A stretch of 64,000 nucleotides of DNA from Erythrobacter sp. (GTDB taxonomy: Bacteria; Pseudomonadota; Alphaproteobacteria; Sphingomonadales; Sphingomonadaceae). The notes under the pieces are model-generated. The model worked only from the letters and a program-made list of their open reading frames with translations. It was not told the origin of the DNA and made no database searches. Both the position numbers and the translations under genes were made by a program. This document shows, in pieces, positions 21,530 to 29,935 of this stretch; the first letter of the stretch is position 1; each line of letters starts with the position of its first letter. The stretch spans positions 2,920,048 through 2,984,047 of the forward strand of contig NZ_CP136573.1 in assembly GCF_035194505.1 (NCBI RefSeq), in the 5' to 3' direction.

Positions 21530-21927
21530 CCGACCGCGTCAAGCCGATCACCCTGCCGAATGATCCGCTCGCGCCCTATTTGATCGCGCCCGCGTGGCAG
21601 GTGGGGGAGCTTTTGTTCCTGTCCGGGCAAGCCAGCATCGGCAAAGACGGCAGCATTGTCGGCGTAGGCGACATCGACGCGCAGATCGCCCAGACCTTCG
21701 CCAATATCGAGACTGTGCTGGCCGCAGCGGGCAGTGATCTTTCGCGCGTGGTGAAGGTGACGATCTACCTCACCGACATGGGCAACTTCCCGAAGATTCT
21801 CGAGGCCCGGGAGCGGTATTTCACCCCGCCATACCCTGCGGATACCACGGTCGAGGTAAAGGGCCTCGCACTGCCGGAACTGATGGTCGAAATCGACGTG
21901 ATCGCGACAGCTCCTGTCGGGGGCTAA
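21526..21927 (+). CDS. RidA/YjgF/UK114-family protein lacking the usual deaminase arginine
   Basis: 133-residue member of the trimeric RidA superfamily (LLFLSGQASIGKDGSIVGVG, IETVLAAAGSDLSRVVKVTI, YLTDMGNFPKILEAR, TVEVKGLALPELMVEIDVIA). Archetypal RidA enzymes hydrolyse reactive enamines from PLP enzymes using an arginine that falls in a P-x-R-S-x-VEV context. Here the equivalent stretch is PADTTVEV, so the arginine is replaced and imine deaminase activity is doubtful. Its start overlaps hisZ, suggesting co-expression, and its stop overlaps the end of the convergent esterase gene by 4 bp. Confidence 0.9.
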   Translation: MTDRVKPITLPNDPLAPYLIAPAWQVGELLFLSGQASIGKDGSIVGVGDIDAQIAQTFANIETVLAAAGSDLSRVVKVTIYLTDMGNFPKILEARERYFTPPYPADTTVEVKGLALPELMVEIDVIATAPVGG

Positions 21928-23012
21928 CCGAACACCTTTTTCAGGAAGGCGTCGACCGCGTCTGTCTGCGCCTTTCCGGCATCGGTGCCCAGATCGCGGT
22001 TCATGCGTCCGTGATCCGTGCCGGTGATGGCGACCGCGCTCGCATCCGCACCGGCCTTGGCGAGCGCACGGGTCAGCGCCTCGGACTGCATCTTCGAGCC
22101 GGGACGTTCCGCGACATAGAGTGCCAGCCAATGGGGCGCGTCCTTGCCGCCGACATGGGTGATCGGCGAGAGGGCTTTCTGCCGCGCCGGATCAGTGCCG
22201 AACACGTCCTTGTAGAGCGTCGGCAGCTCCATCGTCGGCGTGGCGGCGGCGTTGACGACATCATAGCCTGCCCCGTCCAGCAGCACGACGCCCTTGATCG
22301 CCGCGAAGGCTTCATCGCCGGCATATTGCGGATCGGTGGCGACCAGCGCGGCGAGATGCGCGCCTGCCGAATGCCCCATCAGCACAATTGTGTCGGGATC
22401 GAACCCGCCCGATTGCGCCTGCCCGCGCAGCGCCTTGATCGCGGCACCGATATCGGCGGCCTGCTGTTCCACCGGCGCGTCCGGCAGCAGCCGGTAACCT
22501 GCCGAGGCAAAAACATAGCCTGCGTCCTTGAAGTGCTGCGGCTTGGCCTGAACGAGGCCGCGATTGCCGATCTGCCAGCCGCCGCCGTGGATGAAGACCA
22601 CCAGCGGTGCATCGCCCACCGCACTATCGGGGGTATAGACATCGACCTGCTGGCGCAGGTGATCGCCATAGACCACGGTGCTGCTGATCTTCGCGCTGGC
22701 ATAGGCGCCTGCACCCGCGCCCGCACCGGCCCGCGCACCCATGCCCGGGCCGCGCCTTGCGCCTGCACCTTCACCAGCACCGCGCTGGGCCTCCATCCGT
22801 TCGCGGATGCTGGCCGCGCAGCTTTCAGAAAGCTGGGCGTATTTCTCGCGCAGACAGTTGCGAAGCTCGCCGCGGTTCATCCCGCACAATCGCACGATTT
22901 CCTCGCGGCATTCGCGTGGCAGACGCTCGTCCCGGTTCCGCTGGGCAAGGATCGGGGTTGCCAGTACGGCGGCCGCGGAGAGGGCGAGCAGGGTGCGGGT
23001 GGCGGTGTTCAT
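21924..23012 (-). CDS. Secreted alpha/beta-hydrolase (esterase) with N-terminal cysteine-rich repeat
   Basis: 362 residues. A Sec signal peptide (ALSAAAVLATPILAQ) is followed by a four-cysteine segment (ECREEIVRLCGMNRGELRNC, LSESCAASIRERM) that looks like one cysteine-rich GLG1/FGFR-type repeat, then a Gly/Ala-rich linker (about 75-105). The hydrolase domain is of the hormone-sensitive-lipase/carboxylesterase kind: oxyanion HGGGW, nucleophile GHSAG, late His in GTDHGRMNRD. The start at 23012 has GAGGA upstream. Probably a periplasmic or exported esterase; the substrate is unknown. The combination of the Cys repeat with a hydrolase is unusual. Confidence 0.88.
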   Translation of the reverse strand: MNTATRTLLALSAAAVLATPILAQRNRDERLPRECREEIVRLCGMNRGELRNCLREKYAQLSESCAASIRERMEAQRGAGEGAGARRGPGMGARAGAGAGAGAYASAKISSTVVYGDHLRQQVDVYTPDSAVGDAPLVVFIHGGGWQIGNRGLVQAKPQHFKDAGYVFASAGYRLLPDAPVEQQAADIGAAIKALRGQAQSGGFDPDTIVLMGHSAGAHLAALVATDPQYAGDEAFAAIKGVVLLDGAGYDVVNAAATPTMELPTLYKDVFGTDPARQKALSPITHVGGKDAPHWLALYVAERPGSKMQSEALTRALAKAGADASAVAITGTDHGRMNRDLGTDAGKAQTDAVDAFLKKVFG

Positions 23013-23142
23013 TATGCGTCCTCGGGTGATTGCATGACTGTGCTTTAACGCGCACAGCCCCGCAACCCTTCGCACAGCTTGCCACCATGCCCCCGAGCGC
23101 CTAGTGCCCCTGCGGTTTTGTCGCCACCGGATAAGGATTGAA

Positions 23143-24432
23143 ATGGCCAACGTCACCGTGATCGGCGCCCAGTGGGGCGATGAGGGCAAGGGCAAGATCG
23201 TCGACTGGCTCGCCAGCCGCGCGGATGTGGTGGTGCGTTTCCAGGGCGGGCACAATGCCGGCCACACGCTGGTGATCGACGGCAAGACCTACAAGCTTTC
23301 GCTACTGCCCTCTGGCATCGTTTCGGGCACCCTGTCGGTGATCGGCAACGGCGTGGTGCTGGATCCCTGGGCTTTGCGTGACGAGGTCGCCAAGGTGGAA
23401 GGGCAGGGGGTCTCGATCACCGACGAGAACCTCGCGATTGCGGATAACTGCCCGCTGATCCTGCCGCTCCACCGTGATCTCGATGGCTTGCGCGAAACCG
23501 CGGCGGGCAAGGGCAAGATCGGCACCACCGGCCGCGGCATCGGTCCGGCTTACGAGGACAAGGTTGGCCGCCGCGCGATCCGCGTGTGCGATCTGGCGCA
23601 TCTCGACACGTTGGAGCCTCAGCTCGATCGCCTCTGCGCGCATCACGATGCGCTGCGCGCAGGCTTCGGCCAGCCGCCGGTCGATCGCGCCGCCCTGCTC
23701 GAAGAACTGCGCGAAATCGCCCCCTTTGTGCTCAAGTTTGCCCAGCCGGTGTGGAAGCGCCTCAAGAAGGTGCGCCGCGCCGGCGCCAAGATCCTGTTCG
23801 AGGGCGCGCAGGGCGTGCTGCTCGATGTCGATCACGGCACCTATCCCTTCGTCACCTCGTCCAACACTGTGAGCGGCACCGCGGCGTCGGGCTCCGGCCT
23901 CGGCCCCAATTCGACCGGCTTCGTGCTCGGCATCGTCAAGGCCTACACCACCCGCGTCGGCTCCGGCCCTTTCCCGACCGAGCTTGAGGACGACATCGGC
24001 CAGCGCCTCGGCGAGCGCGGCCATGAATTTGGAACCGTCACCGGCCGCAAGCGCCGCGTCGGCTGGTTCGATGCGGTGCTGGTGCGCCAGTCCTGCGCGA
24101 TTTCGGGTGTCACCGGCATCGCGCTCACCAAGATCGACGTGCTCGACGGGCTGGAGAAGGTCGCGATCTGCACCGGTTATCGGCTGCACGGGAAGGTCTA
24201 TGACTACCTTCCGAGCCACGCCGCCGATCAGGCCGAATGCGAGCCGATCTACGAAGAGATGGAAGGCTGGAGCCAGAGCACTGCAGGCGCGCGCTCCTAC
24301 GCCGATCTTCCGGCGAATGCGATCAAGTACATCCAGCGCATCCAGGAATTGATCGAATGTCCGGTGGCGCTGGTCTCGACCTCGCCCGAGCGTGACGACA
24401 CGATCCTGATGCGCGATCCTTTCGTGGATTGA
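23143..24432 (+). CDS. purA: Adenylosuccinate synthetase
   Basis: Condenses IMP and aspartate with GTP to adenylosuccinate, the first step from IMP to AMP. 429 residues with the full set of family motifs: P-loop GAQWGDEGKGKIVDWLA, catalytic His in FQGGHNAGHTLV, IGTTGRGIGPAYEDK, LFEGAQGVLLDVDHGTYPFV and GKRRVGWFD-like GRKRRVGWFDAVLVR. The ATG at 23143 is preceded by AAGGA. It is transcribed alone, separated by divergence from the esterase gene and by 34 bp from the downstream transpeptidase. Confidence 0.98.
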   Translation: MANVTVIGAQWGDEGKGKIVDWLASRADVVVRFQGGHNAGHTLVIDGKTYKLSLLPSGIVSGTLSVIGNGVVLDPWALRDEVAKVEGQGVSITDENLAIADNCPLILPLHRDLDGLRETAAGKGKIGTTGRGIGPAYEDKVGRRAIRVCDLAHLDTLEPQLDRLCAHHDALRAGFGQPPVDRAALLEELREIAPFVLKFAQPVWKRLKKVRRAGAKILFEGAQGVLLDVDHGTYPFVTSSNTVSGTAASGSGLGPNSTGFVLGIVKAYTTRVGSGPFPTELEDDIGQRLGERGHEFGTVTGRKRRVGWFDAVLVRQSCAISGVTGIALTKIDVLDGLEKVAICTGYRLHGKVYDYLPSHAADQAECEPIYEEMEGWSQSTAGARSYADLPANAIKYIQRIQELIECPVALVSTSPERDDTILMRDPFVD

Positions 24433-24466
24433 TCGCAAGGGGCAGGGCGCGTTATCCTCGGCGCTG

Positions 24467-25021
24467 ATGAAGCGTCTTGCCGCTCTTGCTCTGCTGGCTC
24501 TTGCCGCCTGTGCCAATCCGCCGCCCAAGGTGGCCGAGGCACCCGCCGCGCAACCGCCGCTGGCGCGCGAAGTCCAGCGGATCGAGCCGCGCCCGAGCTT
24601 TACCCATGTCGATTACCTGTTGTTCGACAAGTCCGAGCGGCTGATGATCGGCTATGCTGGCGGCCAGCCGGTCAAGGCGTGGCGGGACTTGCAGTTCGGT
24701 GATCAGCCGGTCGGCCACAAGCGCTTCGAGGGCGACGAGCGCACGCCCGAAGGCCGCTACGTAATCGAAGGCCGCAATCCCGGTAGCGCCTATCATCTGA
24801 GCCTGAAGGTTTCCTACCCTGCGCCTGCCGACCGCGCCTATGCCGCGCAGTATGGCCGCTCGCCCGGGGGCGATATCTTCCTCCACGGCCAGCCCAATGC
24901 CTTGCCTTTCGGACGGATGCCGGGTGACTGGACCGACGGCTGCATCGCCTTTTCCAACGCGGAAATCGAAGAGCTGTGGCGCATCGTACCGGACGGCACG
25001 GTGATCGAAATCCGGCCTTGA
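24467..25021 (+). CDS. L,D-transpeptidase (YkuD-fold) lipoprotein
   Basis: 184 residues with a lipobox (LLALAACAN) and a proline/alanine-rich tether, so probably anchored in a membrane facing the periplasm. The catalytic domain resembles the YafK type: a conserved histidine in FLHGQPNALPFG and the nucleophilic cysteine in WTDGCIAFSNAEIEELW. Such enzymes make or cut meso-DAP cross-links in peptidoglycan or attach or release proteins from it. The 34-bp gap after purA allows co-transcription, although function is unrelated. It is followed by an 87-bp inverted repeat. Confidence 0.88.
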   Translation: MKRLAALALLALAACANPPPKVAEAPAAQPPLAREVQRIEPRPSFTHVDYLLFDKSERLMIGYAGGQPVKAWRDLQFGDQPVGHKRFEGDERTPEGRYVIEGRNPGSAYHLSLKVSYPAPADRAYAAQYGRSPGGDIFLHGQPNALPFGRMPGDWTDGCIAFSNAEIEELWRIVPDGTVIEIRP

Positions 25022-25044
25022 TTTGCGGCGCGGCCGGCCGCGCG

Positions 25045-25131
25045 CAGACCTCCCGCCCAGCCTCCCCACCCGGCCACCATAGCCTTATGGTATCATTGGT
25101 GGCCGGGTGGGGAGGCGGGGCGGGAGGTCTG
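25045..25131. repeat. 87-bp near-perfect inverted repeat (35-bp arms)
   Basis: Arms 25045-25079 and 25097-25131 are complementary over 35 bp with a single mismatch, separated by 17 nt. The arms begin CAGACCTCCCGCC and are extremely purine/pyrimidine skewed. This is far longer than a normal terminator stem and lacks a following T-run on either strand, so it may be a non-autonomous repeat element that now serves as the end of the transpeptidase transcript. Confidence 0.85.
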
Positions 25132-25206
25132 ACAGTAATACGCATATTTACTTGAACTGATCCTGTTTTGTTCTAGTTTCGTTCCAACATTGTTGGAGTC
25201 GAGTCG

Positions 25207-26205
25207 ATGCTGATCAATGCTGCCCCCCAAGCCGATTTTTCCTACGACATCGCGCAGGATGGCGCCGGTCTGCCCGCCCGCGTTGCGATCTATGGCGAGA
25301 ATGCTTCCTTGCGTGATCAGATCGCAGCCGATCTTGGCGGGGCAGGGTTCCGCACGATCGATGGTGGCAGCATCGCTGCTCTGCTTGAAGGGCCGATTGC
25401 GCTGCTGGGCGATGTTGTGATGGTGGATTGCGCTGTCACCGGCAGCCGCGGGCTTGATGCGATGATGCTGGCGGGGCTTGCGAGGCTCGATATGCGGGTG
25501 GCGCGCGCAGGCGCGAAGCTGATCGTGTCCACCTCGATGGCGGGGCTCGATGATGTCTTCGCAGTGCTTGATCAATCCGCACCGCAGATACTGATTTCCC
25601 CCAGCCGGGCCGAGCGTGTGGTTGCCGTCGGCCGGGTGATGGGTGAGGCGGGTGCCGCGCGGGTGCGCGAGATGTCGGAGGAAGACCGGCTGGCCCTCCT
25701 GCGCCTGTCACAGCAGGTCGAAGCGATTGCCCAGTCGCTTGACCGGATGACCCAGCCGCTGGCGCAGCAGAGCCACCCTGCGGCGACGCTGATCTCCGGT
25801 TACAAGCGCAGTACGGAACCCGCGCCTGCCGTGCTTGCCGGTTCTGGCCAGACCCAGCTTCCCGATCCGCGCATGGTGCGCCAGGTGATTGCCAACCGGC
25901 AGGCACGTGCGCGCTTTTTCGATGCGGAACTGTTCGGCGATCCGGCGTGGGACATGCTGCTCGATCTCACAGCCGCGCATGGTGAAGGGGCGCAGGTCTC
26001 GGTCACCTCGCTGTGCATCGCGGCGGCTGTCCCGGCGACCACCGCGCTGCGCTGGCTCACGCAGATGGTGGAGAGCGGGATTTTCGTGAGGGTCCCCGAT
26101 CCGGCCGACAAGCGCCGCGCCTTCATCGCGCTCAGCGATCGCTCGCTGACGGCGATGGCGGGTAACTTCGCCAGCCTGCGCAGCCCCATGACGCTTGCCG
26201 CCTAG
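25207..26205 (+). CDS. Winged-helix (MarR-like) DNA-binding protein with N-terminal receiver-like domain
   Basis: 332 residues. Residues about 20-135 look like a Rossmann or degenerate response-regulator fold (RVAIYGENASLRDQIAADLG, GDVVMVDCA, KLIVSTSMAGLDDVF) without the usual acidic pocket. A helix (EDRLALLRLSQQVEAIAQSL) links to a C-terminal winged helix (residues about 220-325) with DPAWDMLLDLTAAHGEG, VSVTSLCIAAAVPATTALRW, and wing FVRVPDPADKRRAFIALSD. Proteins of this layout are common in sphingomonads; the DNA target is unknown. The stop overlaps the end of the convergent siroheme gene by 4 bp. Confidence 0.85.
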   Translation: MLINAAPQADFSYDIAQDGAGLPARVAIYGENASLRDQIAADLGGAGFRTIDGGSIAALLEGPIALLGDVVMVDCAVTGSRGLDAMMLAGLARLDMRVARAGAKLIVSTSMAGLDDVFAVLDQSAPQILISPSRAERVVAVGRVMGEAGAARVREMSEEDRLALLRLSQQVEAIAQSLDRMTQPLAQQSHPAATLISGYKRSTEPAPAVLAGSGQTQLPDPRMVRQVIANRQARARFFDAELFGDPAWDMLLDLTAAHGEGAQVSVTSLCIAAAVPATTALRWLTQMVESGIFVRVPDPADKRRAFIALSDRSLTAMAGNFASLRSPMTLAA

Positions 26206-27008
26206 GCCGAGGGGCGGAAGCGCAGCACCACCGTCAATCCAGTGTCGCCAGCGACGGGCTCTGCCGCGCCGTCCCAAGCCTCCCGCGCCGCATCGGCACG
26301 CGCCCGGGCGAGAATGGCGGACGGCACCGGCCCGTCGATCAGCAGCACATCGGCCTCGCCCAGCAGGCGCGCCTGTCGCAGCGTGAGGTCCTCAGGATCG
26401 GCACTGGTCAGGATCAGTTCTGCTGCCTGTCCCGTTCGGGCCGGAGCGGCGCCCTCGGCCCAATCCGAAACCCGCACATGCGCATCGCGATCAAACGGAT
26501 CGAGCGGGCCACCTTCAGCCAGCGCCGCATCGATCACCCGCCGCCGCGCGGCACCATCGGTAAAGCGCTTGCGCAAGACCGGCCGCGCAGCCTCCAGCGC
26601 GCGCGCCAGCAGCCCCAGCGTCTCGGGCAGCACCCGTTCGAGCCGCAGCCGCACATGCTTGGCAAGCCCCGCCGAAGCCCCGCCTGTCCCGATCGCGATC
26701 AGCAGCGGATCACGATCGAGGATGCTTGGCGTGGTGAAGTCGCACAGCTCGGGCCGGTCAACGACATTGACCAGCATCCCCGCGCAGCGCGCATTGACCG
26801 CGGCGACCTCGCAGGCCTTGCCATCATCATAGGCAATGAACGCGAGCCGCACGCCTTCATCGATCGCGCGGGGCAGATCGTCCACCACCACGCCGCCAGC
26901 GCGCTCGACAAGCCGTCGCTTGGGTTCGGCCGCCGGCCCGTCACCCAGTACCAGCACCTGTTGTCCGGCGATCTGGTGGAACAGGGGCAGGCTGGCGATC
27001 TGGCTCAT
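26202..27008 (-). CDS. Siroheme-synthase N-domain protein (precorrin-2 dehydrogenase/sirohydrochlorin ferrochelatase-like)
   Basis: 268 residues resembling the CysG N-terminal (Met8-like) part: NAD loop VLVLGDGPAAEPKRRLVERA, VNVVDRPELCDFTTPSILDR, LLIAIGTGGASAGLAKHVRL and RLERVLPETLG. Met8/CysG-N oxidises precorrin-2 to sirohydrochlorin and inserts iron to give siroheme for sulfite or nitrite reductase. The C-terminal about 90 residues (RTGQAAELILTSADPEDLTL, EADVLLIDGPVPSAIL) look like the first part of a uroporphyrinogen methyltransferase-type domain but are too short to be a complete one. The start at 27008 lies 7 bp after lysA. Confidence 0.85.
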   Translation of the reverse strand: MSQIASLPLFHQIAGQQVLVLGDGPAAEPKRRLVERAGGVVVDDLPRAIDEGVRLAFIAYDDGKACEVAAVNARCAGMLVNVVDRPELCDFTTPSILDRDPLLIAIGTGGASAGLAKHVRLRLERVLPETLGLLARALEAARPVLRKRFTDGAARRRVIDAALAEGGPLDPFDRDAHVRVSDWAEGAAPARTGQAAELILTSADPEDLTLRQARLLGEADVLLIDGPVPSAILARARADAAREAWDGAAEPVAGDTGLTVVLRFRPSA

Positions 27009-27015
27009 CTGAGCC

Positions 27016-28275
27016 TCAAACCAGCCATTCCGGCACGCGTTCGGCATCCATGATCGCGCCCGCCTCGATCCGGTCGGCCACCACGGCGAACCTGTCGCCA
27101 TCCACCAGCACTTCGGCCACGAAGCCGCGCGAATTGTAGGATGATGCCATGGTCGCGCCGTAAGCCCCCGCGGTGCGGAACACGGCAAGATCGCCCGCTT
27201 CCAGCGCGTCGCATTCCCGGCCCATGGCGAAGGTATCGCCGGTCTCGCAGATCGGGCCGACGATGTTCGCGGTCATCTGTGCGCCCTTGGGCTCGACCGC
27301 CTCGAAGTGGTGATAGGCCCCGTAGAGCGCCGGGCGTGCAAGATCGTTCATCGCCGCATCGACGATCACGAAAGGATCCTTGATCCCGCGCTTCACCCGC
27401 ACCACGCGGGTCAGCAGGACGCCGGCATTGCCAGCGATCACCCGGCCCGGCTCGAAGATCAGCTTGACGCCCCAGTCCTTCGTCACCCGCGCGACCATCG
27501 CGCCATAGGCGGCGGGTTCCGGCAGGATTTCGCCAACGCGGTAAGGCACGCCGAGCCCGCCGCCCAGGTCGACATGGGTGATGGTATGGCCCGCACCGCG
27601 CAGCGCCGTCACCAGCGCGCCGAGCTTTTCGAATGCGGTCTCCAGCGGGGCGAGATCGGCGAGCTGGCTGCCGATATGTACCGCCACGCCGCGCAGGTTG
27701 ACCCCGGGCAGCTTGGCCAGCGTGCCGAAGATCTGCCCGGCCTCGCTGATCGGCACGCCGAACTTGTTATCGGCCTTGCCGGTCGAGATCTTGTCATGGG
27801 TGCCGGCATCAACATCGGGATTGATGCGCAAGGTGCACTGCGCCGTCATCCCGCGCGCCGCCGCGATTTCGGCCAGCTCGACGCCCTCTTCCTCGCTCTC
27901 GATATTGAACTGGCCGATCCTGGCATCGAGTGCGGCGACCATCTCGGCTGCGGTCTTGCCCACCCCCGAAAAGACGATCATTTCCGGCGCAATCCCGGCC
28001 GCCAGCGCGCGGCGCATCTCGCCAACCGAGACGACGTCTGCGCCCATGCCTTGCTGGCCCAGCACCTTCAGCACGGCCAGGTTGGGGTTCGACTTCACGG
28101 CAAAGGCGATGAGCTTGTCCTGCACCCCCTCCAGCGCCTCGCGGAAGACGCGGGCGTGGCGTTCCAGCGTTGCGCGCGAATAGACATAGACGGGCGTGCC
28201 GACTTCCTCCGCAATCAGCGGCAGCGGCACGTCTTCGGCGTGCATGACGCCGTTTCTGAGGGCAAAATGATCCAT
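27016..28275 (-). CDS. lysA: Diaminopimelate decarboxylase
   Basis: PLP enzyme decarboxylating meso-diaminopimelate to L-lysine, the last lysine step. The 419-residue alanine-racemase-fold protein has the PLP lysine in AFAVKSNPNLAVL (about 61), HIGSQLADL (about 198), the glycine-rich phosphate loop DLGGGLGVPY, the EPGRVIAGNAG motif and the catalytic cysteine in GPICETGDTFA (about 347). Gene order argH, small lipoprotein, lysA with gaps under 15 bp is the standard proteobacterial arrangement and indicates one transcript from the argH side. Confidence 0.97.
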   Translation of the reverse strand: MDHFALRNGVMHAEDVPLPLIAEEVGTPVYVYSRATLERHARVFREALEGVQDKLIAFAVKSNPNLAVLKVLGQQGMGADVVSVGEMRRALAAGIAPEMIVFSGVGKTAAEMVAALDARIGQFNIESEEEGVELAEIAAARGMTAQCTLRINPDVDAGTHDKISTGKADNKFGVPISEAGQIFGTLAKLPGVNLRGVAVHIGSQLADLAPLETAFEKLGALVTALRGAGHTITHVDLGGGLGVPYRVGEILPEPAAYGAMVARVTKDWGVKLIFEPGRVIAGNAGVLLTRVVRVKRGIKDPFVIVDAAMNDLARPALYGAYHHFEAVEPKGAQMTANIVGPICETGDTFAMGRECDALEAGDLAVFRTAGAYGATMASSYNSRGFVAEVLVDGDRFAVVADRIEAGAIMDAERVPEWLV

Positions 28276-28289
28276 GACGAAGCGGGGTC

Positions 28290-28526
28290 TTATTCCGGGG
28301 GGAGATCGAAGGGGTCGTCCTGCCGTTCTTCCGAGCGGCGGCGCAGTTCTACGCTGCGTTCGGGCGCGGCGAGGGCATCGCGGCGCAGCAGTTCATCGGC
28401 ATTGGGCGGCGCGGTGGCACCATGCGGGGCGACCGGCAGGCTCGCGCTTTCGGGCGGAGTAAGCGGCGCGCGCGAACCGCAGCCGGCCAGCAGCGCTGCG
28501 GCAGCAATGGCAATCACGATACGCAT
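28290..28526 (-). CDS. lptM: LptM-like small lipoprotein
   Basis: 78 residues: short signal peptide with lipobox (AAAALLAGCGSR) and then a proline-rich, charged tail (ELRRRSEERQDDPFDLPPE). Small lipoproteins at this position between argH and lysA are the LptM/YifL family, which in Escherichia coli assists disulfide maturation of the LPS translocon protein LptD. Two consecutive ATGs exist; the second (28526) has better spacing to GGAGG than the first (28529). It overlaps the argH stop. Function by position and lipobox only, as the mature part is not well conserved. Confidence 0.75.
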   Translation of the reverse strand: MRIVIAIAAAALLAGCGSRAPLTPPESASLPVAPHGATAPPNADELLRRDALAAPERSVELRRRSEERQDDPFDLPPE

Positions 28527-29935
28527 CATTCCTCCATCCCCAGCACTGCCCGCGCACGGGCCACTTGCAAACGGACCTGATCGGGTGCGGTTCCGCCATA
28601 AGACGCGCGCGCTGCCACCGAAGCATCGACCGACAGCGCGGCATAGACGCTGTCATCGATCCGCGCATCAATGGCCTGAAGATCGGCCAGCGGCAGGGCA
28701 TCAAGCGCAATCCCCCGGCTTTCCGCCAGCTTCACCGCGCTGCCTGTGATATGATGCGCCTCGCGGAACGGAATGCCGCGCGCCCGCACCAGCCAGTCGG
28801 CAAGATCGGTGGCGGTAGCATAGCCCAGTTCCGCCGCCGCGCGCATCCGGGCGGTATTGAACGAAGCGCCTGCGATCATTCCGGTCATCGCCGCGATGCT
28901 GAGCGCCATCAGTCCTGCGGCCTCGAAAACCGGCGGCTTGTCGTCCTGCATGTCCTTGGAATAGGCGAGCGGGAGCCCCTTCATGGTGATCATCAGGCTG
29001 GTGAGGCTGCCGATCACCCGCCCCGAATGGCCGCGCACCAGTTCTGCGGCATCGGGGTTCTTCTTCTGCGGCATGATCGAGGAGCCGGTTGAGAGAGTGT
29101 CGGGCAGGCGGATGAAGCCGAAGGGCTGGCTCGCCCACAGGATTAGCTCTTCGGCGAGGCGCGACAGGTGCAGCGCGCTCGACGAGCAGCACCACAGGAA
29201 ATCGAGCGCAAAATCGCGGTCGGACACAGCGTCGAGCGAATTGGCAGTGGGGCGGTCGAACCCGAGCGCCGCCGCCGTCATGTCGCGATCGATGGGAAAG
29301 CCGGTGCCTGCCAGCGCCGCCGAGCCGAGCGGACATTCGTTCATCCGCACCCGCGCGTCGGCGATCCGCGCCCGGTCGCGGCGGAACATCTCGTAGTAGG
29401 CCATCAGGTGGTGGCCGAGCGTCACCGGCTGCGCGGTCTGGAGATGGGTGAAGCCGGGCATGATGCTGTCCGCATGCTCGCCCGCACGGGCCACCAGCGC
29501 GCATTGTAGCGCGGCGAGGCCTTCATCCATCTGAGCAAAGCCATCGCGCACCCACAGGCGGAAATCGGTCGCCACCTGATCATTGCGGCTGCGCGCGGTG
29601 TGGAGGCGACCGGCGACCGGGCCGATCAGCTCGGCCAGCCGCGCCTCGGTGGTCATGTGGATGTCCTCGAGGTCCCAGTTCTCGGGCACGCCATGGGCGG
29701 CATATTCGGCCGCGACCTGATCGAGCCCGGCGCTGATCGTAGCGGCATCCTCGGCGGCGATGATGCCCTGTGCACCCAGCATCGCGACATGCGCTTTGGA
29801 TGCGGTGATGTCCTGCTGCCACAGCGCCTTGTCGAACGGGATCGAGGCGTTGATTTCGCGCATGATCGCGCTAGGGCCGGCAGCGAAGCGCCCGCCCCAC
29901 ATCGCGTTGGCCGCCTTTTCTTCGGAGCCTGTCAT
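28526..29935 (-). CDS. argH: Argininosuccinate lyase
   Basis: Splits argininosuccinate to arginine and fumarate, the last arginine step. The 469-residue fumarase-superfamily protein has NAMWGGRFAAGPSAIMREIN, AGRLHTARSRNDQVATDFRL, MPGFTHLQTAQPVTLGHHL and the superfamily signature STGSSIMPQKKNPDAAEL at about 285-300 with the catalytic serine. Start taken at 29935 (MTGSEEKAANAMWGG); an ATG 18 bp upstream (MSEERD) is also possible. The argH and tlpA-like ATGs overlap on opposite strands (29933-29936, CATG), leaving no room for separate leaders, so each promoter must lie in the other gene's 5' end. Confidence 0.97.
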   Translation of the reverse strand: MTGSEEKAANAMWGGRFAAGPSAIMREINASIPFDKALWQQDITASKAHVAMLGAQGIIAAEDAATISAGLDQVAAEYAAHGVPENWDLEDIHMTTEARLAELIGPVAGRLHTARSRNDQVATDFRLWVRDGFAQMDEGLAALQCALVARAGEHADSIMPGFTHLQTAQPVTLGHHLMAYYEMFRRDRARIADARVRMNECPLGSAALAGTGFPIDRDMTAAALGFDRPTANSLDAVSDRDFALDFLWCCSSSALHLSRLAEELILWASQPFGFIRLPDTLSTGSSIMPQKKNPDAAELVRGHSGRVIGSLTSLMITMKGLPLAYSKDMQDDKPPVFEAAGLMALSIAAMTGMIAGASFNTARMRAAAELGYATATDLADWLVRARGIPFREAHHITGSAVKLAESRGIALDALPLADLQAIDARIDDSVYAALSVDASVAARASYGGTAPDQVRLQVARARAVLGMEE

